Source: Thraustochytrium sp. TN22
Lineage: Eukaryota; Sar; Bigyra; Thraustochytrida; Thraustochytriidae
Direction: 5' to 3'
DNA: 56,955 nucleotides
NCBI GenBank assembly: GCA_013306675.1
Contig: JABLUY010000237.1
Location: 1-56,955, forward strand
A program made the position numbers and the translations under genes. Below the pieces are notes generated by a model, which did not search any database, was not told the origin of the DNA, and saw nothing but the letters and a program-made list of their open reading frames with translations. Shown here in pieces: positions 1 to 9,738 of the stretch (within the stretch, counting starts at the first letter, position 1; every line of letters starts with the position of its first letter).

Positions 1-502
1 GCTCGCTCTGCAGGATCATGAGCACGGCGCCCTCCCAGGAGGCCTCGCGCGGCACGCCCTCCTCCATCACCATGCCAAGCATCCTGTTGGGCTTCTTGAG
101 GCCGGCGTACGCGAACTCCTTCTGACAGTTGTCGGCCTTGTCGCAGCGGTTGACGGCCTCGTAGTACTTCTTCGTCAGGCATGCCAGGAAGACTGTGCAC
201 GCATCGATCTGCTTGGTCATCCAGCTGACGAGGTCCGCGTGTGCCTGCTGCGCGTCGAGCACCATGGTGATGCGGAGCTCCCCATGCTCCACGAACCACG
301 CCACGACCTGCTCGAGCCGCTCGTTCACGTCGCGTCCCTGCTCGTCGGGGCCCCACTTGTGCGACAGGAAGACCGTCACCAGCTCGAGCTCGAGCTCATC
401 TCCGGCGTCCGCCTCGGGGGCGGTCGCCGGCGCGCCGCTCGGTGCCGCTGCGCGCGGGCGCGCCGCCTGGCTGAGCCGTGCGAGGATCGACCTGGGCGCC
501 AT
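1..502 (-). CDS. TIR-domain protein, N-terminal part (runs off left edge)
   Basis: An open minus-strand frame runs from an ATG at 502 to the left edge without a stop (167 codons), so only the N-terminus is present. After a 40-residue Ala/Pro/Arg-rich leader comes a TIR-like fold: beta-A 'VTVFLSHKWG' (about residues 42-51), 'RITMVLD' (77-83), the 'W..KQIDACTVFLACLTKKYY' stretch (94-114) and 'NCQKEFAYA' (125-133), followed by 'MVMEEG'. E129 sits where the catalytic glutamate of NAD-hydrolysing TIR domains lies. TIR domains act as signalling adaptors or NADases; which applies here depends on the missing C-terminus. No signal peptide is visible. TIR assignment is by motif order only; a related Rossmann-like fold is the alternative. 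Confidence 0.6.
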   Translation of the reverse strand, partial: MAPRSILARLSQAARPRAAAPSGAPATAPEADAGDELELELVTVFLSHKWGPDEQGRDVNERLEQVVAWFVEHGELRITMVLDAQQAHADLVSWMTKQIDACTVFLACLTKKYYEAVNRCDKADNCQKEFAYAGLKKPNRMLGMVMEEGVPREASWEGAVLMILQSE

Positions 503-1006
503 GGCGCGGCTTCGCGGCGGCCTCTCGGTTGCGGGTCTGCTGCCTGCGCGCGACGCACTCGCTCGCTCGCCGGCGCCTGCCGCCCGTTCTCGCGCGACGT
601 ATCCTCTGCCCCCCTGGCGCGCCTCCTGCAGCACGCGCGCTGCCCCCCTCCCCCTCCCCGGCGGGCCTTGTGCAGCACGCGCGGCTCGCGGTGCTGTGCC
701 GGCCGGCCACACGACCATCATCGCTCGCCACGCGGCGCGCTCTCGCCGCAACCGGGCAGCGGCGCGGCGGCGCGGTGGGCCTGGCCGGAGGAGGCGGTGC
801 GGCGGCGTCGAGCGGGCCTGGTCTGGCCTGGCGAGCGCCGCGCGTGCGTGCGCTCGAGCGAGGGACGGCCTGGGCGGCGCCCTCGTCACGAATCCACCGC
901 GCTGCGGGGCGCGCGCTGCTGGCTGGCTGCCTGCCTGCCATGGAGGAGGACAGAGCCGGGACGAAAATTTTAAATCAAGTCTTACTCTTACGGCCTAGTT
1001 GCTTAC
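503..1006. other. GC-rich intergenic stretch
   Basis: No gene is supported here. Long ORFs exist in several frames, but they are Arg/Ala/Pro-rich products of base composition. It is the presumed promoter of the TIR gene and the 3' flank of the PAN-domain gene. No conserved RNA or obvious repeat was seen. Confidence 0.5.
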
Positions 1007-4000
1007 TCATGGCTTTCCGACGAGGTCCTCGTACTCGTCGTCGTCGCGGCCGCCGCCGCCGCCGTCGAGGCCTTCCTGCGTGGCGTCGATGCACCAGCAG
1101 TACATGCCGCAGAGCAGGACGCCGGCGACGGTGCCCGCGGCGATGAGGTAGACGCGCAGCATGCTGGTGTCGATGGCCGAGGCCGGCTCGATGTACTCGA
1201 GGCTGGCGTAGCAGGTGAGGCCCTCGCTCTCGATGGCGGCGAGGCCCGTGGCGATGGCAGCCTTGGACTGCGCGACGTCCTCGCAGTAGGGCTCGAAGTC
1301 GTCGTCGTCGCTGCTGAACTCGGGCGCGGAGAGCATGGCGGAGCAGACCTTCTTGAATCGGAAGTGGCTGAGGAGCGCGGTCTGGGCGTCGGTCATGCGC
1401 TTGAGGTCCTGGATGTCGGTCGCGATGGACACTTCGTCCCAGTTGACGTAGAGGAAGCAGCGGCCGCGGGCCACGTCCAGCGCCATGCCGCGGCACACGA
1501 GCGGGTACTCGGAGCAGACGTCCTCGCAGAGCTGCAGCAGGTTGGCGCCCGCGGTGGAGCTGACGAGGCCGCTGGCGTCCTTGAAGTTGGTCGTGTAGCG
1601 CAGCACGTAGGCCGTGGAGTAGTCGCAGAGCGCGTCGGGCACGACCTCGTAGCTGGTTTTGATGCTCACGTCGGCCTGGAAGAGGACCGAGTAGTCGTAG
1701 CGCGAGTAGCAGACCGAGTCCGTGACGGTGGCCTGGCCCGTGGTGGAGGCGACCACGTTCCAGGAGTCCGTGTCGACGGCCTGGCTCTTCTCGTAGAGGC
1801 GCAGCATGGTCCAGGTGTGCGCGGGCGCCACGTACTTGGGCGGGGACTGGCCCAGCGTGTCGAGGAGCGCCGTGTTCCAGATGGTCTGCAGGTTGGCCAC
1901 GCTGTAGTCGTGCAGCGCCTCCACGGAGGTGTAGAGCGCGCAGCTGAAGTTGCCCTGGGTGCGCGTGTCGAACTCGGCCATGAAGCCCTTGCAGATGGTG
2001 GAGTAGCGGTCGCAGTAGTCGCGGCAGTAGCCGACCTTGGCGGCGTCCAGGTCCGTCTCGTCGGCGTCGGTCCAGTCGAAGCTGGGCAGCACGGTGCTCA
2101 CGTTCGTGGAGAAGGTGCCGGCCACGAGCGCGTTGCCGCCCGCGGAGACGCAGCGCGGGCCGCCCGTGTAGTGGTAGGGCGACTCCGGGTCCAGGTACGG
2201 GCTGGCGACGCCCGGCATGGTGACGCAGGTGATCTCGGTCGAGTCGTTGTCCGTGACGAGCGTGCGCGCGCGGCGCACGAGCCGCACGCCGGCGCCCGTG
2301 GTCATGCCGCTGTCGCTGTCGAGCGTGAGCGCGTTGGAGGAGTGCAGCAAGAAGTTGCAGCGCTTGAAGAGGCTCGAGCCGGCCAGGCCGCGCGTGGTCG
2401 CGTCGAAGCCGAAGTCGACGCCCGAGGCGTGCGAGCCGTCGCTCTTGCGGCTCACGTACTCGACGCCGGCGCACCAGTCGCTCTCGTCGCAGCAGAGCCC
2501 GGAGCAGTAGTCGAAGACCTCGTCGTTCATGGAGGCCACGTCGAGCGTGAAGACGTAGTCGTCGCTGATGGCGCCCACGCAGTTGCCCGCGCGCGGGTAC
2601 TTGAGCTGCGCGCGGCAGCCCGTGACGATGAACTCGCTCACGTCCTCGGAGCTGTCCGACTCGGTCAGCCGGTACGGCTCGACCTCGTCCGCGTCGCAGG
2701 CGCGCAGCGAGGCGGAGGCCACGCAGTCCAGCGGCTCGTCGGCCAGGTCCAGGATCCAGGCCAGGTCGTCCTCGCCCACCACCAGGTTCTCGTCCGTGAT
2801 GAGCTCGCAGTAGCCGTCGAAGACGTTGAAGCCGACGCAGAAGTCCTCGTTGTAGCGGCACATGGCGCGGCACTTGGTGTCGGTCCACACGTAGCCCAGC
2901 GGGCGGTCCAGCCGGATCGGGCTGCCCGTGGAGAAGGGGCTCACCGCGCGCACGCCCGAGCCCGCGCGGCAGAAGTCGCTCGGGACGGCTCCGTCACGTA
3001 GCCGCCGCACTCGAAGCGGAAGATGGGCATCTGCTCCTCGCTCACGGTGGTCACGTCCGCGCGGAAGGAGTCGCGCACGTAGATGAGCTGGTTCGCGCTC
3101 GCGTCCACGGACTGGCTGATGCGGAACTTGGACGGCACGTTGCTCATGTTCCACTGCACGTCCCGCAGCGAGGCCGGCCACGTGGCCTCGTCCCCGGCCC
3201 AGCCCGGCATGTAGACCTCGTACTCGAGCCCGGCCGGCACGAAGAGCCCGCGCACCTCGCTCTCGCTCTGGAAGATGATGTTGTCCGCGTACACGAGGCG
3301 CGCCAGCTCCGTGAACACGGCGCAGAAGGTCGCGTCCTCGCCCTCGTCCCGCTCCTCGCTGTACGCCACGCAAACCTCGGAGTGCGGGTAGAAGATGCGG
3401 CTGCACAGCTCGCCGCACGTCACCGAGGCCGTCTCGGACACCGGGAAGCGGAGGCGCACCATGCCCTCGTTCTGCGCCGCCGGGAAGAAGCCATAGCCGT
3501 ACTCGGAGAACTTGTCATCGGTCGCGTCCACGAGGCTGTCCGTGGCCGGCTCGGGGGCGCGCGCCGCCAGGAACGACATGCGGCTGTACGAGAAGCCATT
3601 CTGGTCCTGCGTCGAGGCCCAGTCCTCCCACTCCGAGGAGCTGGAGCTGCCCTCCGCCGGCTCGAAGAGCGTCCCGTTGCGCAGGCCCATGTACGGGTTG
3701 GTCTCGTCGCCGCCGCCGCGCGCCATCTCGTCCCAGTACAGCATCGCCGGCACAAAGTGGTACAAATCCGCGCTCCCGGTCCCGCCATAGGCCGCCTTGT
3801 ACGTGCTGGAGAACGCCTCGTCCAGGTACGCGAGCTGGAGCTCGTTCTCGGCGGCGCTGCTGCTCGCGCCCAAGAAGCGCTCGGGCGAGGCCGCAAGGAG
3901 CCGATACGCGCTTGTGATGAGAACGCACGCGCGGCCCGAGTTGGTCCCGCTCTGGGTCTTTCCGTAGTAGATGCCCGCGCAGACCCACTCTTGCTCGCAC

Positions 4001-4260
4001 CGCGCCTGGCACTCTTCGAACGCGAGCCCTTCCAGGGGCTTCAGGTAGGGGCCCGGCCCGCCCGTGTGCGTGAAGCTGTAGCTGCGCGAGCTCTTGTGCA
4101 CCCACTCGCTCAGGTCCTCGTTGCTCGCGTCGGTGGCCCCCAGGTACTGCAGCGCGACGGTCTCGGGCCACACCGCAGCGGCCTCTGCGCAGCGGCGGCC
4201 CGCGAGTGCGGCCGCGGAGGCCCACCATAGCAGCAGGGAGGAGGCGAGGCGCGGCATCAT
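1007..4260 (-). CDS. Large secreted/type I membrane protein with PAN/Apple-like cysteine modules (one frameshift)
   Basis: Two overlapping minus-strand frames form one protein of about 1080 residues. I chose the ATG at 4260 because it starts a signal peptide ('MMPRLASSLLLWW...'). At least four modules repeat a C-x3-C-x(6-7)-C-x-G-x(n)-C pattern typical of PAN/Apple folds: 'ECQARCEQEWVCAGIYYG', 'KCRAMCRYNEDFCVGFNVF', 'YCRDYCDRYSTICKGFMAEF' and 'LCEDVCSEYPLVCRGMALDV'. One hydrophobic helix near the C-terminus ('YLIAAGTVAGVLLCGMYCWC') is followed by a short Gly/Asp-rich tail, so a type I surface protein is expected. The coding frame changes near 2990-2996, at a CCC run; one base missing there would rejoin the frames. 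This may be a sequence error or a real lesion. PAN modules bind glycans or proteins; the ligand is unknown. It shares a 228-bp divergent upstream region with the next gene. Confidence 0.7.
2988..2998 (-). other. Frameshift point inside the PAN-module gene
   Basis: Upstream of this point the cysteine-module frame reads '...FECGGYVTEPS'. Downstream, the frame offset by one base reads 'SDFCRAGSG...'. Both sides look like genuine protein, with Cys-rich modules and balanced composition, while the alternative frames become Arg/Ala-rich at once. A short C homopolymer lies at the junction. Confidence 0.7.
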
Positions 4261-4488
4261 CCCGAAGGGCCCCTGGTAGATGAGAAAAGAGCGAGCCGCG
4301 GTGCTCGGCGAGCTCGCTGGCCTGGCCTGGCCTGGCCTTGTTCGACGACGTGAACGGACAAGCAATTTCAATCATATGGACGATACGCGCCGCGATTCAA
4401 GTCGGGTCACGCCGAGCCAAGTCGAGCCAAGTCTTGACAAGACAAGCCAAGGTCAAGCCAGGCCATGCTCTGGCCCTGCCCTGCCCAG
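4261..4488. promoter_or_regulatory. Divergent promoter region between two secreted-protein genes
   Basis: This 228-bp gap separates the start codons of the PAN-module gene (leftward) and the FG-GAP-like gene (rightward). It contains short imperfect direct repeats of GAGCCAAGTC and GACAAGACAAGCC between about 4410 and 4460. No TATA box is evident. A shared bidirectional promoter is inferred from the spacing. Confidence 0.4.
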
Positions 4489-5218
4489 ATGAAGAAAAAG
4501 CTGCTCCCACTGGCCCTCCTCCTCCTGGCCAGCGCCGCCGGGCCCGTGGCCCCGGCGCGTGCCGCGGACCCGGCCGTGCCGCTCGGCGATGCGCTCATGG
4601 ACCAGTGGGAGCGGCTGCCGCGCGTGGCGCAGCTGGGGCCCACGCTCAATTCGATCCTGCACTTCGACGACCCGATGCGCGTCGCGCGGGACCGCGGCCG
4701 CGATGCGATGCGGCCCAGCACGTGGTCCGTGTCCCAGGCCGGGACCGGCAGCAAGCGCTTCCTGGTGCGCCGCATGTGGCACGCGCCCTTCTACAACGAG
4801 GTCTTCTACGCGGAGGATACGAGCGACGCAGCCGACACCTTCGTTCAGGACGCAGCCGACGGGCCGCGCGACGGCTACGACCGCCGCTACGAATACGGCT
4901 CCATCCTCGTGCTCGAGGACCAGGGCGACGGCCAGTGGGCCGACCGCGGCACCTACCTGCCGAGCAAGCTGCCCGTGAGCGAGAACCCGCTCTTCGGTGA
5001 GGAGATCGTCATCGTCGCGGGCCGCTTCCTGGTGACAAGCAGCGTGAGCTTCAAAGCCAAAGGACGGCGTGGCCGTGCTCGTGTTCGACATGGGCGCCTC
5101 GGCCACGAGCCAGCACGGCCAGGACCGCGACCAGGCCCTCGCGTTCTTGTTGCGGAGGTCTTCTGACCGGTTTTGCCCATTCGGTCCGGCGGAGCGGGCG
5201 CTCGTTCGGCCGGGATAG
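4489..5218 (+). pseudogene. FG-GAP-like beta-propeller protein, truncated and frameshifted
   Basis: The ATG at 4489 begins a clear signal peptide ('MKKKLLPLALLLLASAAGP', then Ala/Pro). The mature part contains 'YEYGSILVLEDQGDGQWADR', then 'LFGEEIVIVAGRFLVTSS', the alternation of FG-GAP/integrin-alpha-type propeller blades (G-x-I-x-V ... W ... FG-x-x-I ... L-V). In the opened frame the sequence then degenerates to Arg-rich peptide and stops at 5166. In the frame offset by one base from about 5062 it continues 'DGVAVLVFDMG', exactly what should end a blade, and stops at 5218. With only one or two blades it is far shorter than a closed seven-blade propeller. A decayed or 3'-truncated gene, or a sequence error, is likely. 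Family call is by motif only. Confidence 0.5.
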
Positions 5219-5252
5219 GCCTGCGTCGACGGGCGGCGCGGCGCCTACAATT

Positions 5253-8216
5253 TTGAAAGCGAGGTCGCGCGGCGCGCGGGAGCGCGCGCGGGGGCGGCGG
5301 CGGCGGGGCGGGCGCGCCGCTCGGCGCAGCTTGGCGCGGCGCGGCGGCAGGCAGGCGCGCGGCTGGCGCGCGCGGCGGCGGCGGCGGCATGGATGCGGAT
5401 GGCGATGCTGGGGCGGCCGGCGCGGGCGCGGGCGGCGCGAGCGCGCGCGGCGCGGCGGCGCGCGCGCGCGCGCGCGCGCGCGGCGCGAGGGCGGCGCAGC
5501 CGCGGGCGCAGCCGCGGGCGGAGGGTCGAGCAGCGGCGCGGGCGCGGGCGCGCGCGGCGGCGCGCGGCGGCGGGCGCGGCGGCGACGCGGCGAGACCGCA
5601 GCGGGGGAGAGCGGGGAGGAGGTCGAGGACCGCGAGGGCGAGGAGGACGGCGGCGCGCACGGCGACAGCAGCCGCGACGAGAGCGAGCGCAGCGACGAGC
5701 GGCTGGACGATATGGAGATGAGCGACGAGGAGGGCCTACAGGAGATGCTGCGGCAGCACCCTCTGCTGGCGTTCCTGAGCTCCGGGTTCGTGCGGCTGGA
5801 CTCGTCCGCGACGGCGCTCAACGCGAGCACCTCGCAGTGCTGGACGCTGCGGAGCGAGCTGGCAACGGCGTACCTGTACTACTTTTGCAAGATCTACCGG
5901 CGCGAGTGCCCGTCTGTGCCGACGGCCTGGGTGCCCAAGCCGGGCGCCCATACTTGGTTCACGCAGCACACGTCCAACGTGCTGCGCAAGGCGCGCAGCA
6001 GTTTGGGCATCCATCTCGTGTTTCGCTTGCGGCGCAAGTGGCTCAACGGCGAGTTCGTGTACGGGCGCTGGTGCTTCGGCGCCGAGGTGGACCCGGTGCA
6101 ACTCGTGAACCACGTCGGGGATCGCGCCGAGCGCGTGGCGACGAGGCGTGACGCGGCCAAGGAGATTCTCAAGGTGTGCCAAGCCTACATGCAGGAGCTC
6201 GTGGAGGCCGGCGTGGTGGCGAACGGCATGATGGGGTCGAGCCTGGCCGCCACGCGGCGCTTGGACCCGCGCCTCGTGGACGCGGACCTGGTGAACGCGT
6301 GGCCGAGCGCTTTCGTGTACGACAACACGAGCGGCCTGGTCATCGACACGGATGCGGACTCGCGCGAGAGCTCCGACTTTGCCTCGTCCTCATCCTCGCC
6401 ATCGTCTGAGGAGGACAGCGACAGCAGGCCCATGCCGGTGGCACGTAGGCGCGCAGGCGCAGGCGTAGGCGCAGGCGCAGGCGCAGGATCAGGAGCGCCT
6501 GTGCCGCCGACGACGCAGTCTGTGGTGGCGCGTCGGCGTCGGCGTGGGGCTGGCGATAAGAGTACTGGCGAGGAGGACGCAGAGGCCGAGGCCGAATCCT
6601 CGGAGAGCGCGGAAATGCCGGACGCGGCGGCCGAGGGCGCGCATCGCAGCGGTGCGGACGCCGGCCTCTTGAGCGGCGGTGCGCGCAGCGCGCAGCGCAA
6701 GCGGTCGCGCGTCGACAGCGCGAGCGCTGCGCTTCTGGGAACAGCGGCTGCGTCGGCTGCGACGACCCCGCTTGGCCCATTCGCGGCCAAGGCCAGTGGC
6801 AAGCGGCGCAAGGTGACCAAGGAGCTCTACTGGGACGGCAAGCGTTGGCGATCCGGGCGGCACGAGGCAGTCAAGGACGAGCGCTGCCGGCCGCTGCGAG
6901 GCTCGGTGCGGAGCATCTTCAGCATGCTGCAGGCGGCGGACGAGCAGGCGGAGGCCCAGGCGCGCCGGGGGGCGCACTCTTGGGGGCACATTGAGGCGCA
7001 TCGCGAGCAGCTGCGCAATGCAGGTGTGGCAACGCTCGCGTCCGTGGCGCCGGCCCAGGGGAGGGCGCGAGGTGGCCGTCTCGGGCCGCGTCAGGCCAGC
7101 GCCGCCTCGAGTGCCTCGCGCGAGTCCATTTCCTCTGCCAATGGTGGGCGCGCCGTGGCGGCCAGCAGCAGCAGCGGCGGCGGCGGCGGCGGCGGCGGCG
7201 GTGACGGCGCTCGTGCAAGATCATCATCACAGCTCGAGCAGCAGCAGCAGCAGCAGCAGGTGGGCGCCACATCCACATCGTCCTCATCGTCCTCGCCGCG
7301 ACCGCGCGTCAATGGGGCGCCGTCCTCGGCCATGTCGACGGCTTCCACCGCGTCCATGACGTCGGCGGCCTCGGCAGTGGAGGACGTGGCGCCCGCAGAA
7401 TTTGACAGCTGGCTGGACCGGCACCATCAGGAATTCATGGGAAGCAAAGAGGAGCGTGCGGACTTCGAAGGGAGAGACTACTCGTCGCTAGCACACGTGC
7501 GACCGCCGCCCCGCGAGTGGAACGAGGGGTTCACGCACCTGGGCCAAGCATCGCTCGACTACATTCTCACGGGTCACGCGCCGTGGTATAAGCGCGACAC
7601 CTACGGGCGTCTGGACGACCGCGGCCCCACCAACGTCAAGCACGTGCGCGCGCACGCTGCGGCCATGGCTCGCCTGCAGGGCACCATTCCAGAGAACGCG
7701 ACCGCAGGCGGCCCAAGCGGACTTGAGGATGGCGATGAGCTGGATGGCGGCGGTGATGGCGACGGCCGCGAGACGGGCGCGGGTGGGAGCCGCGCATCGG
7801 TCGGCCCGGCGTTGCAAAGCGCTACGGTAGCCATGCTCGCGTCACAGGGCGTGGCGTTCACGCGCGCCATGCTCAAGCAGATGCTCTACATTCGGTCCCT
7901 GCGCAGCCTCAACGTTGACTCGGAGATCCTCGACGTGTTGATGTTACTGGCCGCAACTGTCCGCGTCACGCCGCACTTTGGGCTCCCTCCCAGCTTTGTG
8001 GATCGCCTCGCCTCCGAGTGCGTCTTCACGCTCCAGAAGGACGGCTATGGGCAGATGCTCACCGACCTCCTGCAGAGCGCCACGTCGGATGGTGTCCTCG
8101 CCTCCATGGCTGCTGTGCGCCGCCAGCGGGAGACCCGCCTCAATCCGTGCGAGCGACGCGAATTGGAGGACAACTTTTCCGTCGTGCGCGACCTGCTGCT
8201 CCATGTCACCGGGTGA
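5253..8216 (+). CDS. Large unknown protein with low-complexity linkers
   Basis: Not recognised. The frame is open for 987 codons, but the true start is uncertain. The first 110 residues are Arg/Ala/Gly-rich and may not be coding in this frame. An ATG at 5389 in another frame ('MDADGDAG...') could join this frame across the CG-dinucleotide run at 5461-5480; an internal Met at 5712 ('MEMSDEEGLQEML') is the most conservative start. From there a globular block follows ('LRQHPLLAFLSSGFVRLDSS' through 'EILKVCQAYMQEL'), then a long Ser/Ala/Gly-rich linker with acidic patches and basic clusters ('RRRRRG', 'KRRKVTKELYWDGKRW') that look like nuclear-localisation signals, a poly-Gly run and a poly-Gln run. 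A C-terminal helical block ends in 'VVRDLLLHVTG'. The architecture suggests a nuclear regulatory protein, but that is inference. Confidence 0.6.
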   Translation: MKARSRGARERARGRRRRGGRAARRSLARRGGRQARGWRARRRRRHGCGWRCWGGRRGRGRRERARRGGARARARARREGGAAAGAAAGGGSSSGAGAGARGGARRRARRRRGETAAGESGEEVEDREGEEDGGAHGDSSRDESERSDERLDDMEMSDEEGLQEMLRQHPLLAFLSSGFVRLDSSATALNASTSQCWTLRSELATAYLYYFCKIYRRECPSVPTAWVPKPGAHTWFTQHTSNVLRKARSSLGIHLVFRLRRKWLNGEFVYGRWCFGAEVDPVQLVNHVGDRAERVATRRDAAKEILKVCQAYMQELVEAGVVANGMMGSSLAATRRLDPRLVDADLVNAWPSAFVYDNTSGLVIDTDADSRESSDFASSSSSPSSEEDSDSRPMPVARRRAGAGVGAGAGAGSGAPVPPTTQSVVARRRRRGAGDKSTGEEDAEAEAESSESAEMPDAAAEGAHRSGADAGLLSGGARSAQRKRSRVDSASAALLGTAAASAATTPLGPFAAKASGKRRKVTKELYWDGKRWRSGRHEAVKDERCRPLRGSVRSIFSMLQAADEQAEAQARRGAHSWGHIEAHREQLRNAGVATLASVAPAQGRARGGRLGPRQASAASSASRESISSANGGRAVAASSSSGGGGGGGGGDGARARSSSQLEQQQQQQQVGATSTSSSSSSPRPRVNGAPSSAMSTASTASMTSAASAVEDVAPAEFDSWLDRHHQEFMGSKEERADFEGRDYSSLAHVRPPPREWNEGFTHLGQASLDYILTGHAPWYKRDTYGRLDDRGPTNVKHVRAHAAAMARLQGTIPENATAGGPSGLEDGDELDGGGDGDGRETGAGGSRASVGPALQSATVAMLASQGVAFTRAMLKQMLYIRSLRSLNVDSEILDVLMLLAATVRVTPHFGLPPSFVDRLASECVFTLQKDGYGQMLTDLLQSATSDGVLASMAAVRRQRETRLNPCERRELEDNFSVVRDLLLHVTG
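5461..5480. repeat. CG-dinucleotide run in the 5' part of the unknown gene
   Basis: Ten consecutive CG dinucleotides lie where the plausible 5' reading frame changes. Slippage here, biological or during sequencing, would explain why the natural-looking start at 5389 is out of frame with the main ORF. Confidence 0.8.
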
Positions 8217-8925
8217 TGGACCGCCGCGTCGATGGTTGTGATTGACCTGGCGCATTCGGGCGTGTGGAGGGAGGGGGGAAGGGGGGGGATGCCGCGAAGA
8301 AGACGCGCACCGCGTGGTCGCTGTTGTGAGCGTATCAGTACAATGTTTGTGCTGAGATCGGCCCTGCGGTCATGACCATTGCCCTGGCGCGGGCGTGGAC
8401 CAAGCGATGAGTAGGCAGATGATAACATGTGAAGACTTGACTATGCTGTTGATGTTTTCCCCGTTCTCGCAGATGTACGATTGCGCAGTCGAAATGGCGA
8501 CAGCTGAGGAGGAACACCGCGCATGATGAACTCGACTTTCGACTTGAAGAGGGGGAGAAAGAAAACAAGGGTTGCCGAGGCGGAATGCCGTGCGAGAGGG
8601 ACTCGCAGAGAGCGCGCGAGCGGCGTTGCGAGTGAAATATGTTGTAACGTTACTTACGAATGAAAGTCATCGCGTTTTTGTCTTGCTTGCAAAGGATCAC
8701 ATGGGCGTTGGACAAGGTTCTCAGTGAGCGAGCGAGGACACCGTGGAAACCGTCTCGAAAAGCGCTGGCAACGCTGGTCATGACGAAATCGTTGCGTGCG
8801 AGCATGGTGTGCGAGTTGGCATGCGACATGCACGTCCGCGGCTCGAGGCATGCGGCATGCACGTCCGTGGCTCGAGGCGCCGCGAGTATGCAGCATATTC
8901 GCGGGGCTCGAGGCGCAGAGACGAA
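8217..8925. other. Convergent intergenic region
   Basis: This is the 3' flank of both the 987-codon gene and the dienelactone hydrolase. GC is visibly lower than in the coding regions. Short ORFs here have no recognisable similarity. A 29-bp tandem repeat lies at its right side. Confidence 0.5.
8821..8878. repeat. 29-bp tandem duplication
   Basis: Two adjacent copies of a 29-bp unit contain GCATGCACGTCCG(C/T)GGCTCGAGG (CATGCACGTCCG at 8827 and 8856). They differ at a few positions and lie 48 bp past the dienelactone hydrolase stop. Confidence 0.8.
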
Positions 8926-9738
8926 TCAGAGCATCGAGGCCAAGAAGGACGTGGCCTCCGCCATGGCGTCGCGCACCTCCGCGGCTACTTCCTCGTTCTC
9001 CATGTCGCCGCGGTTGACCCAGCCGTGGACCATAGTGGGGTAGTCCTTGAAGACGCACTTGTCCGCGAAGGGCTTGGCGCGCATCGCGAGGTCAGTCAAG
9101 CCGCCTGGGCGTATGTCAGCCGGGTCGTTGCCCGCGGAGACGAATAGAATAGGCACCTTGACCGCATTGACGAGCTTCTTGACGTCCTCGCGGTACGTAC
9201 GCGCCACGACGTGACTCGGGTGGAAGCCCACAGCGCACTTGATGTCGGGGTGGTCCTCGGCGAGCAGGTGGAACATCGGATAGGCGCCCCAGCAGAAGCA
9301 GGCCAGCGCGATCGAGGACGCACCCAGCTCCTCTCGGATGTACGGGAGCACCGTCTTGTGCAACTTGGGCGCCACAGCAGACCAGCCGTTCTTCCACATA
9401 AACGAGAGCAGGCCCGGCACCGCCTTCATCACGGCCCACGTCCACGCCAGACGGCCCAGCTTGCCCTCCGGAAAGTCGCCGATGCCGCCGTTCGCGAAGA
9501 TGTCCGGCAGCACCGCCGTGTACCCCAAGGCGGCGAACTCATCGCAGATGGCCTTGGTCCGGCCAGAGTCCACGCCGAAGATGTCGTGCAGCACCAGCAC
9601 GCACGGCCGCCCGCTGCTCCCGCCCTCCGGCATCGACACGTACAGCTCAAGGCCATCCTTGACCACCGCCGAGCCCTGGGTACCGCCTTGAGCGGACACG
9701 GGCCCTACGGACCCGGGCGGGCAGCAAGGCGACGCCAT
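8926..9738 (-). CDS. Dienelactone hydrolase family protein
   Basis: This is an alpha/beta-hydrolase of the dienelactone hydrolase family, 270 residues from the ATG at 9738 (an ATG seven codons upstream is possible). Family landmarks are in order: 'CVLVLHDIFGVDSG' (about 46-59), 'FAALGYTAVLPDIF' (68-81), the nucleophile elbow 'ACFCWGAYP' with C149 as the expected nucleophile, 'VGFHPSH' (170s), 'VPILFVSAGNDPAD' carrying the acid residue, and 'PTMVHGWVNRGD' with H238. The Cys-Asp-His triad is therefore complete. Bacterial enzymes open dienelactones in aromatic degradation; eukaryotic relatives (CMBL-like) hydrolyse assorted esters and lactones. The natural substrate is unknown. No targeting peptide is evident, so it is probably cytosolic. 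Confidence 0.88.
   Translation of the reverse strand: MASPCCPPGSVGPVSAQGGTQGSAVVKDGLELYVSMPEGGSSGRPCVLVLHDIFGVDSGRTKAICDEFAALGYTAVLPDIFANGGIGDFPEGKLGRLAWTWAVMKAVPGLLSFMWKNGWSAVAPKLHKTVLPYIREELGASSIALACFCWGAYPMFHLLAEDHPDIKCAVGFHPSHVVARTYREDVKKLVNAVKVPILFVSAGNDPADIRPGGLTDLAMRAKPFADKCVFKDYPTMVHGWVNRGDMENEEVAAEVRDAMAEATSFLASML

Noticed and set aside
2985-3000. Short intron at the PAN-gene frame change
   Set aside because: Coding sequence continues on both sides with no gap and no GT-AG pair that removes a plausible intron.
1364-3001. 545-codon + strand ORF
   Set aside because: Antisense to the PAN-module gene; Val/Ala/His-rich without domains.
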